Origin: a virus
Virus record (IMG/VR): IMGVR_UViG_3300017992_000019
Coordinates: 1-64,000 of that record
DNA length: 64,000 nucleotides
Direction: 5' to 3' (one strand)
Below, in pieces: positions 49,281 through 59,144 of the stretch (within the stretch, counting starts at the first letter, position 1; each line of letters opens with the position of its first letter). Under the pieces are notes generated by a model. It had not been told where the DNA came from, did not search any database, and was given only the letters and a program-made list of their open reading frames with translations. Both the position numbers and the translations under genes were made by a program.

Positions 49281-51734
49281 ATGTCAATGCGAATACCAGT
49301 CGACCGCGCTCATTGGGAGTTCGACGGAGTTGCGGCCGCGCTCAAGCTCCTCGGCACCGACGCCGAGGCGCCTCGTTTTGATCCGGCGCAAAACGGAAAC
49401 GATTTCACCGTTGCCGGTTTCATTTCTCCCGACACGATCGCGGCCGGCGCGCGTGGTATCTTTGGCAAGTGGGTCACCTCGGGAGATAAGCGAAGCTGGC
49501 TGATCCAACAGTTCGGAGACGACCTCGAGTTTTTCATTTCGCAAACCGGAGCGGCCGGCACACTTTCCACGGTGAGCGTCCCGAATTGTTTGAGCGAGGG
49601 AGCGAAATCGTTTTTCTGTGCTCGGTACAAACACGTCGGGGCCGGCACAAGCGAAATGAAACTCCGGGTCGACGGCACCGAGAACACTCTCGGCACGGCG
49701 GTCGGCCCGGTGTATTCCTCGACCTCGGCCGACTTACTGATCGGCCGGGTCGACTCCTCGTTTTTCTCGGGTAAAAAGTTCTGGCTTGCATACTGGAATC
49801 GGCGACTCACCGACGCCGAGGCCGCGGGTCTCGACAACGGAACGATCTTGCCGCAACAACTCAAGCCCGACGGGTACATTGATTTTCACCGGGCAGTCGC
49901 CGCGACCTACGAAATGGATCTCCCGTGGTATACGGGGATCGATCTTACGGTCGAGGGATCACCCGAGAAAGGCGAGGAATACCTCTATTCTGATCACTAT
50001 AATTTTGACGGTGTCGGCGACGCACTCCGATTGCTTGGCACCGATGCGAACGCTTTGATCTTCGATCCTCAATCGCAGAACGACGACTTTACGATCTTTG
50101 TGCGTTTCACCCCCGACTCGATCACCACGTATCAGGGTCTACTCAGCAAATGGAATAATGCGGGAGGCAATTATCGGTCTTATGCTTTGATCGTGACCGA
50201 CGCGGGAGGGATCCGGTTTTATCTTTCCAAAGATGGGATCAGCGGATCGCAATCTATCACTATTCCGTCTTGCTTGGCAGTCGGGCAGGAAACGGTTGTT
50301 GTTGCTAGGTACACGTATAACGGCGACGGCGATCCCGCGACTCGAATGGATCTAGCTGTTTGGAGGGCGCCGACTTGGTCCGAAAATTCGGACAGCCTAA
50401 CGTCTGCATCGGGGCCGGTTTTTTCAACGACCTCGGCCGATGTGCAGATCGGAGATTACGACGCGGCAGTCGATCGCTATTTAGACGCAGACAAGGAGAT
50501 CCTCGCGTTTTTCAACCGGCGCCTTTCTGATTATGAAACGAACGCGGTGAGGCGTGGTTGGGTTGATCCTCGAGACGTTCCCGACTGTGACTACCTCACG
50601 ACTTTTCACCGTCGGGTCGGAACGACAATGCGTTCCGATGTGCCGGCCGACGGGTCGATCGAGTTTACTGTCGAGGGAAATCCGACTCACTCGAGCCCGG
50701 CCGGAGTATCAACGGTCGATGTTGTGAAAGGCCGGATATTGCCTTTCGATCGAGGAGAGAGAATCAACGGAGACTTGCTTGACTCATGGCACACGTTTGA
50801 CGGTCTTGGTGACTACTGGAAAATTCTCGGGAGTGATCCACAAGCCGACGATTTCGACGGCCGGCACACTCTCGGTTTCACCGTGTTCGGTTTCGCCGAC
50901 GTTGTGGATCTGTCGACAACCTACGGCAACGGATTGATCACGAAATACAACACGGCCGGGAATCATCGGTGTTGGGGAATTTTTCAGGAGGACTCGAATC
51001 TTTACGCGGCGATTTCAAAAAACGGCGCATACAACGAGGGAGTCGATTCAAGCAAGCTCGGATTTCCCGGGAGTCTTGTTGCGGCAACACCGTTTTTCTG
51101 TGCGTTGACTTATCGGTATATCGGCGCCGGCGTCGGTCGCATGAGGTTTTACATGGGATTTGTTGGGGCGGCGACGCTCAACAAACTCGAGAATCTCTCG
51201 GCCGTCGGAGACGTGCACCTCGACACCTCGGCCGACGTTGCGATCGGATATCATCACGGCGCCGCAACTGATCACGAATGGGACGGCAAGATTTACGCGA
51301 CCGGATATATCGCGCGCGAGCTCGCGGATCTTGATATCCGTCGACTCTGGCGGCAAACGGTCATGCCTTGGACACTCTCGGATCATGAGGCGACTATGTA
51401 TTTTCGCAAGGCGGCGACCGCAACATACGTCGAGGAATGGGGCGGTCATACCTGGACACGCAACGGCGCGCCGACACCGGGAGGCACGGGCGGCGAGATC
51501 AATATCATTACGGGAAAAACTCATTTTCCCATTTCAACCGTGAGGCAGGAAACCGCCAACATGAAAGTTCACCCAAGGGCAACAGCGCAAGAGAAAGGCC
51601 GGATCCTGATCCCGGATCCGAGTATTTGGATCCCCGGGTTGTGTCAGGAAACCGCCAACATGAAAGTTCACCCGCGAGCAACGGCACAAGAGAAAGGCCG
51701 GATCCTGATCCAGCGTAAGAAACGGAGTTTGTGA
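49281..51734 (+). CDS. Triple LamG/concanavalin-like adhesion protein
   Basis: 817 residues from ATG 49281. Three similar modules begin near residues 13, 239 and 504 with W/Y/H-x-FDGxxxxLKLLGTD-type starts, each followed by FTVxGFxxPD, GxxxKWN, RSW, and an AYWNRRL-like end: the jelly-roll shape of LamG domains. Such modules bind sugars or surface proteins and suit receptor recognition. The last 70 residues hold two near-identical copies of a 22-residue segment, also resembling the start of the next gene. Probably a tail-tip or fibre adhesin. Confidence 0.72.
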   Translation: MSMRIPVDRAHWEFDGVAAALKLLGTDAEAPRFDPAQNGNDFTVAGFISPDTIAAGARGIFGKWVTSGDKRSWLIQQFGDDLEFFISQTGAAGTLSTVSVPNCLSEGAKSFFCARYKHVGAGTSEMKLRVDGTENTLGTAVGPVYSSTSADLLIGRVDSSFFSGKKFWLAYWNRRLTDAEAAGLDNGTILPQQLKPDGYIDFHRAVAATYEMDLPWYTGIDLTVEGSPEKGEEYLYSDHYNFDGVGDALRLLGTDANALIFDPQSQNDDFTIFVRFTPDSITTYQGLLSKWNNAGGNYRSYALIVTDAGGIRFYLSKDGISGSQSITIPSCLAVGQETVVVARYTYNGDGDPATRMDLAVWRAPTWSENSDSLTSASGPVFSTTSADVQIGDYDAAVDRYLDADKEILAFFNRRLSDYETNAVRRGWVDPRDVPDCDYLTTFHRRVGTTMRSDVPADGSIEFTVEGNPTHSSPAGVSTVDVVKGRILPFDRGERINGDLLDSWHTFDGLGDYWKILGSDPQADDFDGRHTLGFTVFGFADVVDLSTTYGNGLITKYNTAGNHRCWGIFQEDSNLYAAISKNGAYNEGVDSSKLGFPGSLVAATPFFCALTYRYIGAGVGRMRFYMGFVGAATLNKLENLSAVGDVHLDTSADVAIGYHHGAATDHEWDGKIYATGYIARELADLDIRRLWRQTVMPWTLSDHEATMYFRKAATATYVEEWGGHTWTRNGAPTPGGTGGEINIITGKTHFPISTVRQETANMKVHPRATAQEKGRILIPDPSIWIPGLCQETANMKVHPRATAQEKGRILIQRKKRSL
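51546..51711 (+). repeat. 67-bp direct repeat, 99-bp period, at the 3' end of the LamG gene
   Basis: Copies at 51546-51612 and 51645-51711 are nearly identical. Each contains CCAACATGAAAGTTCACCC and ends GGCCGGATCCTGATCC. Both are read in the same frame. A shorter homologous stretch, GAGAAAGGGCGAATTCTC, begins the next gene at about 51741. The pattern looks like repeated capture of a gene-start segment. Confidence 0.88.
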
Positions 51735-51735
51735 C

Positions 51736-52968
51736 ATGGCAGAGAAAGGGCGAATTCTCCGACCCGATCGCGAGAGTGCGGGTCAATACGGAACGCCGAA
51801 AGTCGAAAAGGCCGAAGCGATCGACGAGCTCACCGTGCGGGTTACTTTCGATCAGGACATGGAACGCGACGACTCGGGCGCGACCGACGACGCGACCAAT
51901 CCGGCAAACTACACTTTCGTCGTGACTGGCGGTGTTTCGGTCTCGGCCGTGTCGTGCTCGGTTGCTCGAGACTTCCCGACGTGGATCGATATCACGCTCA
52001 ACCGGGAAATGACCGCGAGCTCACAGATCGAGGTCACCGTTGCGTCGACGGTCAAGTCGAGTCGCGGCGTCAACATGGATCCGAATTACGACTCGTATGA
52101 GTTCACCGGGTACGGTATCCGGCCGACAGTCGACAGCGCAACGGCCGTCGACGGGGTGATCGTGTACGTCGATTTTGACGAGGATATGAATCAGAACGCC
52201 GCGTTGACTCTTGCGACGAATTACGTGCTCACCTCGCCGACCGATCCCACACCTCCCGGCGTTGACGAGGTGCGGATCCAAACGGGCTCGAGGGTCGAGC
52301 TCTGGCTCGACTCTGCACTCGAGATCGGCGACGACTACACGGTCACCGTGAGCAACGTCGAGGATCTCGCCGGAAATCCGATCCAGGGACCACCCAACAA
52401 CCAAGCCGATTTTGTCGGTGTTGCGATCGTGACCAAGCTCGAGAGCGCGGTGCCTCGAGACGAGAACACCGTGCGGTTGACTTTCGATCGACAAATGAAG
52501 CGTGCGGATCTCGCCGACATTGGCAATTTTACACTCGAGCCGATCGAGGCCGGCGCCGCGATTCTGTATTACAGCGGCGTTTTGTTGCCGGCCGACACAT
52601 ACCCGACTTATGTTGATATCGTGTGTTCCGAAATGACCGACGGGAAAGACTACCGCGCGACGGTCGACCCGTCGGTTCGGGATAAATGGGACAACACGAT
52701 CTCACCGCTTTTCGATACGCAAGATTTCGAGGGTGTCGGGACCGAGCCGAGGATCGTTCGGGTTGTTGCGTCGACTCTCAACAAGTGCACCGTCGTTTTC
52801 GACGAGAGCATGAGAGACAACGCCGACCTCCGGGATCCGGCGCGGTATTCATTTGACAAGGGGTTGCAAGTTCTAGCGGTGCTCGACGTGCGAGGGAGCG
52901 AGGTTGATCTCTCGACGTCCGAGCAGACAGCCGGGGAGCTCTACACCTTGACGATCTCGCAACCGTAG
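51736..52968 (+). CDS. Ig-like (SbsA/Big-type) repeat tail protein, 410 aa
   Basis: Starts at ATG 51736, 1 nt after the preceding stop. After MAEKGRILRPDRES come four similar beta modules, each about 95 residues, with the pattern T-V-x-V-x-F-D-x-x-M-x-x-D...NYxFV...L...YTVTVSxVxDxxGN, typical of SbsA/Big_5 Ig-like domains (VRVTFDQDMERDD, IVYVDFDEDMNQN, VRLTFDRQMKRAD, CTVVFDESMRDN). No catalytic residue. Likely a spacer or adhesin on the tail. Confidence 0.75.
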   Translation: MAEKGRILRPDRESAGQYGTPKVEKAEAIDELTVRVTFDQDMERDDSGATDDATNPANYTFVVTGGVSVSAVSCSVARDFPTWIDITLNREMTASSQIEVTVASTVKSSRGVNMDPNYDSYEFTGYGIRPTVDSATAVDGVIVYVDFDEDMNQNAALTLATNYVLTSPTDPTPPGVDEVRIQTGSRVELWLDSALEIGDDYTVTVSNVEDLAGNPIQGPPNNQADFVGVAIVTKLESAVPRDENTVRLTFDRQMKRADLADIGNFTLEPIEAGAAILYYSGVLLPADTYPTYVDIVCSEMTDGKDYRATVDPSVRDKWDNTISPLFDTQDFEGVGTEPRIVRVVASTLNKCTVVFDESMRDNADLRDPARYSFDKGLQVLAVLDVRGSEVDLSTSEQTAGELYTLTISQP

Positions 52969-52979
52969 GAGTGTGAGCA

Positions 52980-54242
52980 ATGGCGATCACGGATCTGGCA
53001 TACAATCCTCTCTCGGTTGCGGGCTCGACCGCGGCAATGCTCGGATACCTCGAGCCGGTCGCCGGCGCCGAGGAGCTCAATCTCAGGATCTACGATTTCA
53101 TAATCAAGCCACACCGCGACGCGGATCAGACGAGAGAGGGCAAGCTGTTTTTGCAACGTATGCTCGAGGGCCCACAAGAGGCATGGAAAACGATCCAGTC
53201 AAAGATTTTCGCGCTCAAGGATCTATGGTCGGTGACCGATATCGACGACGAGCATTTGCAATACTTGCAACGGATCGTCGGCTGGACTTCCGACCTTGAC
53301 TATATCACCGAGCAACTCGACGCGGCGACGCTCCGGCGATTGATTGCGATCAGCGTTCCGATGTGGCGCTCGCGCACGACCGAGGATTCGCTCGTTGCGA
53401 TCATGAATACTCTCGTGCCGGCCCGAGCTCGAGTGCTCTCATGGTTCGACAAGCGGTGGATCCTTGATACGACGATCATGAGCGAGGAGCATCAAGGTCG
53501 GGATCCGTGGCTTGTGAGTTTCCCGGGCGGCACGGGCACCGACGAGTTTTGGTCGACGATCCGAGTCGTGGATCCGGGAGTCGAGGCAAGCAAGGATCTC
53601 CTGATCGATGTGATCAAACTTGTGCGGCCGTGCGGCGAGAGGTACGACGTCGTATGGCTCAAGTTCCTCGATCAATTCACGATCGACGGCGACGTGAGTC
53701 AATGGGATATCACAAGCGGCACTCCGACAGTCTCGGGCGGCAAAGTGAGCTTGACCGACAACTCGACCGAGGAGGGTATCGTTTGCAGCATTGAGGATTC
53801 CGACGAGTGGGAAAACTACGTCGTGACCGCGAGGGTCAAAGGCAACCACGACACGGGGCTCGGTTTCGGAGTTGCGTTCTATTTGCAATCGGTTTCACCG
53901 CGGACTTTTTATTACGTCGTGATCGACATACCGAATCAACAAGTGCTCCTTGCGAAATTCATTTCGGGAGCTTTCACTCCGCTTGTGAATTGGTATGCGA
54001 ACCCGGCCGGTCGGTTTCTCCTTTCCGACACATGGTACGGGTTGAGGATCCAGGCATCACCGGAAGGGGCGAACACGCGGATCAAGGTTTATCTCGACGG
54101 CGAGGAGATCATAAGCACGACCGATCCCGATCTCGACAAGGGTACGATCGCGGTTCTTCATTCTCTTTGCTCGGTCGAGTGTGACGAAATAGAGGTCTTG
54201 GGTCTCCCGGTTGACTCCGAGGAAATCCTGATCAACATATAG
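52980..54242 (+). CDS. Tail protein I-like wedge protein with C-terminal LamG-like domain
   Basis: 420 residues. The N-terminal 220 residues are helical with FLQRMLEGPQEAWKTIQSKIFALKDLWSVTDIDDEHLQYLQRIVGW and MWRSRTTEDSLVAIMNTLVPARARVLSWFD, as in P2 gpI-type proteins that join baseplate wedges to fibres. The C-terminal 185 residues are a beta sandwich (VVTARVKGNHDTGLGFGVAFYLQ, WYGLRIQASPEGANTRIKVYLDGEEI) like LamG/DUF1080. The fusion adds a binding domain to a baseplate component. The tail-fibre gene follows. Confidence 0.72.
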   Translation: MAITDLAYNPLSVAGSTAAMLGYLEPVAGAEELNLRIYDFIIKPHRDADQTREGKLFLQRMLEGPQEAWKTIQSKIFALKDLWSVTDIDDEHLQYLQRIVGWTSDLDYITEQLDAATLRRLIAISVPMWRSRTTEDSLVAIMNTLVPARARVLSWFDKRWILDTTIMSEEHQGRDPWLVSFPGGTGTDEFWSTIRVVDPGVEASKDLLIDVIKLVRPCGERYDVVWLKFLDQFTIDGDVSQWDITSGTPTVSGGKVSLTDNSTEEGIVCSIEDSDEWENYVVTARVKGNHDTGLGFGVAFYLQSVSPRTFYYVVIDIPNQQVLLAKFISGAFTPLVNWYANPAGRFLLSDTWYGLRIQASPEGANTRIKVYLDGEEIISTTDPDLDKGTIAVLHSLCSVECDEIEVLGLPVDSEEILINI

Positions 54243-54254
54243 GAGGATCTTGCT

Positions 54255-57200
54255 ATGGCGACAGGCGACAAATGGGCATGGATCACCGCTCAAAGAATTC
54301 TCGGGTACGATACTCTCCGCGACAACGTGATCGGGTTTTTCCGGGATTGGGACAAAGACATTCTCGCGTCGGTTTTTCGCGCGTCGGGATACTTCCAAGA
54401 AATTTCGATTGTCGGCGACGGTGCCAACAAGATCAAGCTCACCGGATACCCGACCGACGGCAACCCGAGCGGGATCGACGGCGCCGGCGAGCTCCTCGAT
54501 CTATACGCGAGATATCTCGACGTCGAGGATTTGCAATTCGAGAATATCACCGGCGAGACGTATCACGTCGCGCTCAAGGGTGCATATATCCCGACCGGGC
54601 TTTCGATCGGCCAGGGCGACGGAATGCCTCAATGGAACACCTTTGAGGAAATCGTCGGAGTGAGCAGCACGCCGGCCTCGGTCGTCGACAATGGCAACGG
54701 CACCTTGACTTTTGTTGTCGACACGGTCACCGAGGTAGGAGTATCGAATGCCGGCCGCAAGGTGATCGTCTATCGCACGACCCCGACCAAAAACGCCGTG
54801 ACCGAAGCGATCGCAAAGGAGGAGTGTACGGTCACATGGGACGGGAGCAACAACAAGATCACAACCGTCGGCGACCTCGGATTGCTTTCGGGCGAAACTC
54901 CGGTTTGGTCCGATTACACCGTTGTTCTAGTCGGGCCGCACATTGTGAGAGACACCGATCTCTCGGCCGACGATTCGTATGCGTATATCGGCACGGTCGA
55001 CGGCAACACCGGCGCGCAACCGTCGAGCTTTGACACGACCTTGCAAAACGTAATGAGCGTTCCGATCTCCGACCTCACACAGATCACAAGGTACGAAAGT
55101 TTTCCGACGCCGGATCGTCTCAAGGTTGACGTCAAAGCGGTCGCGGCCGAGGAGGGTGAGAATCTCGATCAGATCCGGGTCACCGGGTGGGATGGCGGCG
55201 GATCGAGCTTGGTTGTGTTCAGGGTCGACGAGCTCGGCAACGTGACGATCGAGGGCGACCTCGAGGTCAAGGGCACGACCACACAACAAGACGTCGTGCA
55301 AGTCAACGCCGACGAAACGATCACCGAGAATCTCACGTGCGGCGACGAGGACTCCGACTCGCATTTGATCAAGGGGATCTGGACACACAAGAACGCGGCC
55401 GAGACCGCGAATCTCTTGCAAGTGCATCCGACCAACGGAGTCGGGATCGGCACGACCGCGCATTTCTCCGGGTCTTATTCCATGTATGTCGACGGCGACG
55501 TCTTGTTTTCAGACGACGTGAGGTTTGCCGGCAACGCGATTCCGCACACCGCGGCGCAAGACCTCGGCGAGTCGGGCAACAAGTGGGCGAATCTGTACGT
55601 GTCGAATATCTATGCCGACGCAACCTCGGTCGGTGGTCACATGAACCCGGACACGACCGACGTTTACGACTTGGGAGAAAATACGACTCCGCTCCGTTGG
55701 CGCTCGATCTATGTCAATCATGCTTATATCATCGATCCGACGGAGGCGTTGCTTGCGATCCGCGAGCTCGACGCCTCTCTCAACGAAAAAAATTGGCAGG
55801 TCCGGGCGGCGGGAGGGGATCTTTATTTCGAGTGCGTCAACGATGCCGAGACACTTGCCGCGTCTTTTATGCAAATAACTCGGAGCGGACAGAACCCGAC
55901 CTCGTTGACCATGTTTGCCTCTATATTCGCAGGAACGTCCGGCCTTGAAATCGGGCAGAGCTCCGAGCCTTTCGAGTTTATTTATGGGCAAGACTGGCGC
56001 TCGGCCCGGCCGTCGGTTGGGACAAGTGAAAAAAATTGGCGCCAGTGGATCCAACAAGATTCGAGCGGCGATTATACCGGGCAAGAGGTCATGCGCTTTT
56101 CGACGTCAACCGACGCATGGGCACTCGGCACCGCTTTTCTCACGATTGCGCGCGTGGTCGACTCAACCGACGTCGACGAGGTCGTGCTCGCGAGCGACGG
56201 ATCGATCAAGCTCACTCCGGCGTCGGGAAGCGATCTTGACGTCGTGCTCCTTGGCGGCGGCAATCTTGTCGTCGTGGATCACAAGTTCACGGGTCAAGAT
56301 TTCTGGAATGTGAATGTAGGCAACAACCTCGGCACGACTTCATATCCTTGGGTCAGCGTGTACGGCGCGACGTATTACGCACAAGCGGATCAACCGAGGT
56401 ATCGCCTCGACGACACAAACACAACTTATGGAAACTGGCAACTTTGGATCGACGGTGTCGTCGCGAAATTTTCGTGCATGTCGGATGATTGGAGCACGGC
56501 GTACAACTTTATCACTTTCACTCGGAGCGGCGAGACTGTCGCAAGCGAGATCGGTCTCATTGCCGACGTCGTTTTCACCGGAGACGTCAAGAGCAATATC
56601 AAGCCGACGGATCCCGGCACTTACTCGCTCGGCGTCAATAACTACGAATGGGATCTCTTGCGGGTCAACGAGAGCGGGGTTATCTGGCGCACAACCGACG
56701 TCGGTCTCACCATACATGAGCGCAAGTTCCGAATGATCGTTTCCAACATCGGCAACGCCGGAGTGTTCCGAATCCAGGGCATTGACGACAACGAGACCGC
56801 GCAGGCCGACGCAATTGTGATCACCAAAAACGACACGACGTACACGATCGACGACGTCTCGATCTACGGTGACACGATCAACTTGCAGGGCCCGACAACG
56901 GTCACCGGAAACCTAACGGCAACGGGCGGGCTTGAAACCCAAAACGACCCGGTGAGATTCCGCGGCATTGACGCGATCGGGAATTTCGAGATCGAGGGCG
57001 CAACGCCGACAATCCAGTTCGACCAAGACGATCAGGCCAACGATTATAAGTATTGGGACATAATCGTTTCGAGTGGATCGTTTCAACTCAGGAGTTACAA
57101 CCAAGCGCACTCGTCGTCTGAAACGGCGATCCAGGTCACGAAAGGCGGCACCTCGGATTATACGGTCGACCGGATTGCGTTCGTCTGTGATCGGATCACC

Positions 57201-57944
57201 GTCAACTCGTCGCTCACAACCGACGGGTTTGTGATATTCAGTGATCCGACCGACAACGTCTTGATCACCGGCAACGACGCGGCACTAATGTTTCGAGACG
57301 CCGGCGCCGGGAGTAACGAAAAGGTTTGGTCGATCTCCTTTGACGACTCGAGCGGCGATCTTGTGATCGGTGCGCGCGACGACGACTATACTTGGGGCAC
57401 CCATTGGGTGCAGTTCCACCGGGGCACCGGTTCCGGCCGGGTCGACTGGACACCGGGCGGCGGCGAAGCGGGGATCTCATTCCTTTCGTCTTTGCAATTA
57501 GAATCCTTGAGTACCAACGGCGAGACGGCGCTCCTTTTCGACGCGAGCGGATCCCATACCGACGCGCAAATGGGAATCGTGCACCAAGTCGTTTCGGGAT
57601 CTCCCGACAACATGCAATTGCAGTTTCGGATCTTCAAAAACTCGACGTGGGACGCGGTCACGAATTGGCCGCTTTCGATTCGATCGAAATATAACGCGGG
57701 CGACGGCGAGTGGCAGGCGAGCGGGATCCATGCACAGTGTCACCCGGATCAAGCGGGTCACCTTGCGCTCGTTGGGAACATGGCGCTCGCGATCAAAAAC
57801 GATGATCCCGGAGGGTATGGTACAAACCATGTCACCTTGACAGGAGTTACCTCGACTGGTACACCCTCGGGCACGGCGCGCTTTATGAAAGTCTATTGGG
57901 GCACAACTGCATATTACATTAGGATGTGGCCGACTCTAACCTAG
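54255..57944 (+). CDS. Long tail fibre protein, 1229 aa
   Basis: ATG 54255 after TAGGAGGATCTTGCT. The N-terminal 300 residues (YFQEISIVGDGANKIKLTG, DGMPQWNTFEEIVGVSS) probably bind the baseplate. The remaining 900 residues carry repeated fibre motifs: DLGESGNKWANLYVSN, SLGVNNYEWDLLRV, NNLGTTSYPWVSVYG and similar LG-x-x-W-x-x-x-Y units, alternating with F/I-rich strands (three QVRAAGGDLYFECVND-like modules). There is no clear intramolecular chaperone at the C terminus. The coiled-coil gene just downstream may help trimerisation. Confidence 0.78.
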   Translation: MATGDKWAWITAQRILGYDTLRDNVIGFFRDWDKDILASVFRASGYFQEISIVGDGANKIKLTGYPTDGNPSGIDGAGELLDLYARYLDVEDLQFENITGETYHVALKGAYIPTGLSIGQGDGMPQWNTFEEIVGVSSTPASVVDNGNGTLTFVVDTVTEVGVSNAGRKVIVYRTTPTKNAVTEAIAKEECTVTWDGSNNKITTVGDLGLLSGETPVWSDYTVVLVGPHIVRDTDLSADDSYAYIGTVDGNTGAQPSSFDTTLQNVMSVPISDLTQITRYESFPTPDRLKVDVKAVAAEEGENLDQIRVTGWDGGGSSLVVFRVDELGNVTIEGDLEVKGTTTQQDVVQVNADETITENLTCGDEDSDSHLIKGIWTHKNAAETANLLQVHPTNGVGIGTTAHFSGSYSMYVDGDVLFSDDVRFAGNAIPHTAAQDLGESGNKWANLYVSNIYADATSVGGHMNPDTTDVYDLGENTTPLRWRSIYVNHAYIIDPTEALLAIRELDASLNEKNWQVRAAGGDLYFECVNDAETLAASFMQITRSGQNPTSLTMFASIFAGTSGLEIGQSSEPFEFIYGQDWRSARPSVGTSEKNWRQWIQQDSSGDYTGQEVMRFSTSTDAWALGTAFLTIARVVDSTDVDEVVLASDGSIKLTPASGSDLDVVLLGGGNLVVVDHKFTGQDFWNVNVGNNLGTTSYPWVSVYGATYYAQADQPRYRLDDTNTTYGNWQLWIDGVVAKFSCMSDDWSTAYNFITFTRSGETVASEIGLIADVVFTGDVKSNIKPTDPGTYSLGVNNYEWDLLRVNESGVIWRTTDVGLTIHERKFRMIVSNIGNAGVFRIQGIDDNETAQADAIVITKNDTTYTIDDVSIYGDTINLQGPTTVTGNLTATGGLETQNDPVRFRGIDAIGNFEIEGATPTIQFDQDDQANDYKYWDIIVSSGSFQLRSYNQAHSSSETAIQVTKGGTSDYTVDRIAFVCDRITVNSSLTTDGFVIFSDPTDNVLITGNDAALMFRDAGAGSNEKVWSISFDDSSGDLVIGARDDDYTWGTHWVQFHRGTGSGRVDWTPGGGEAGISFLSSLQLESLSTNGETALLFDASGSHTDAQMGIVHQVVSGSPDNMQLQFRIFKNSTWDAVTNWPLSIRSKYNAGDGEWQASGIHAQCHPDQAGHLALVGNMALAIKNDDPGGYGTNHVTLTGVTSTGTPSGTARFMKVYWGTTAYYIRMWPTLT

Positions 57945-57995
57945 AACACTTTTTCCAATTGGCCGCGATAACGGCGGCACAAGGAGGAGAGACCA

Positions 57996-58424
57996 ATGCC
58001 AATGACAGAAAAACAGGTCAATGAGTACATGAGCAACTTGCTCGACGGAAAGATTCCGGCGCCGGCCGGGCTCGAGGGCGACGCCTTGAATCAGTTTCGC
58101 AAGATCACCGGCGAGCTCACCCAAACCGATCAGCGGTTGCGACTCGCGCAACGGGAAGTCGAGCAACTCACCGACAAGCTCAAGCAATTGGTCGGGCAAC
58201 GCACGGCGTATGTCAACATCCTGATCATGGCCGAGAACGCGAGGAGAGGCTCGGTCAAGCCGACACCTCCGACCGAAGATCCTCCGGCCGACGACAAGCC
58301 GGTCGACCTCGCCGGGCTCAAGGAAAAGATGGGAGCGGACAAGGTCGAGGTGACCGACGGCGAGGGCAACGTGCTCGACTCGACCGAGGAGGATTCCCCG
58401 GCCGCGGATACTCCGGCCGACTGA
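57996..58424 (+). CDS. Coiled-coil protein after the tail fibre, 142 aa
   Basis: ATG 57996 after AAGGAGGAGAGACCA. Residues about 30-75 form a coiled coil (TGELTQTDQRLRLAQREVEQLTDKLKQLV); the rest is disordered (PTPPTEDPPADDKPVD, EEDSPAADTPAD). The position between fibre and lysis genes fits a fibre-assembly chaperone or a small structural protein. No known family motif. Confidence 0.6.
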   Translation: MPMTEKQVNEYMSNLLDGKIPAPAGLEGDALNQFRKITGELTQTDQRLRLAQREVEQLTDKLKQLVGQRTAYVNILIMAENARRGSVKPTPPTEDPPADDKPVDLAGLKEKMGADKVEVTDGEGNVLDSTEEDSPAADTPAD

Positions 58425-58437
58425 GGAGGTTTCGATC

Positions 58438-59121
58438 ATGGCACTCAAGACCGGGAGCAAGGGCGAGGCCGTCCGCGAGGTGCAAGAGAACCTCAAGGTG
58501 CTCGGGTTGTACCATGCGCCGATCGACGGTGATTTCGGCCGACGCACCCGGGAGGCCGTGCTCGCATTTCAGGAACGCTTTTTCGTCGACGGGATCATTG
58601 ACAAGACAACCGAGCAAGCGATCAATGCCGCGGTTGTCGCGTGGTCGAAACGTGAGCGCGAGATCCTTGTGCCGGTGCCGAATGGACTCAAGGAGCTCGA
58701 GGCGAAGTTCTGCGAGATCGAGTTCAAGGAGGCCGGCGCCGGGTGGGTCGAGATCACAAACGACTTTCCCGAAAATATCGTGCGGCACGAATTCCCGGTC
58801 GTCGGAGTGCAATGCTTTCACCGCGACCTTGTGCCGGTGCTCGAGAAAGTGCTCGAGGAGATCAAGCACAAGGGTCTCGACGGTGAGATCCGACAGTTCG
58901 GCACGTGGGCACCTCGACACAAGATGCACGATTCCTCGAGAGGTCTCTCGACTCACTCATGGGGGATCGCGGTCGACGTGAATTGGGCAACCAACGCCGT
59001 CGGAACGCGCGGCGATCTCGACTCGGGGATCGTCGAGGCTTTCGAGCGTTTCGGTTTCGAGTGGGGCGGTCGTTGGCGATATAAAGATCCGATGCACTTT
59101 CAATATGTGACCGGGTACTGA
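58438..59121 (+). CDS. Endolysin: peptidoglycan-binding domain plus M15-like peptidase
   Basis: 227 residues after GAGGAGGTTTCGATC. N-terminal PG_binding_1 repeat: GSKGEAVREVQENLKVLGLYHAPIDGDFGRRTREAVLAFQE, split over two helices. C-terminal D-Ala-D-Ala/L-Ala-D-Glu carboxypeptidase of the M15 family: HSWGIAVDVNWA (His and Asp zinc ligands) and PMHFQY (third His). It cuts cross-bridge peptides of Gram-negative-type peptidoglycan. There is no signal peptide, so release depends on the holin-like genes that follow. Confidence 0.88.
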   Translation: MALKTGSKGEAVREVQENLKVLGLYHAPIDGDFGRRTREAVLAFQERFFVDGIIDKTTEQAINAAVVAWSKREREILVPVPNGLKELEAKFCEIEFKEAGAGWVEITNDFPENIVRHEFPVVGVQCFHRDLVPVLEKVLEEIKHKGLDGEIRQFGTWAPRHKMHDSSRGLSTHSWGIAVDVNWATNAVGTRGDLDSGIVEAFERFGFEWGGRWRYKDPMHFQYVTGY

Positions 59122-59144
59122 TACCCAAACGAAAGGAGGAGGTC

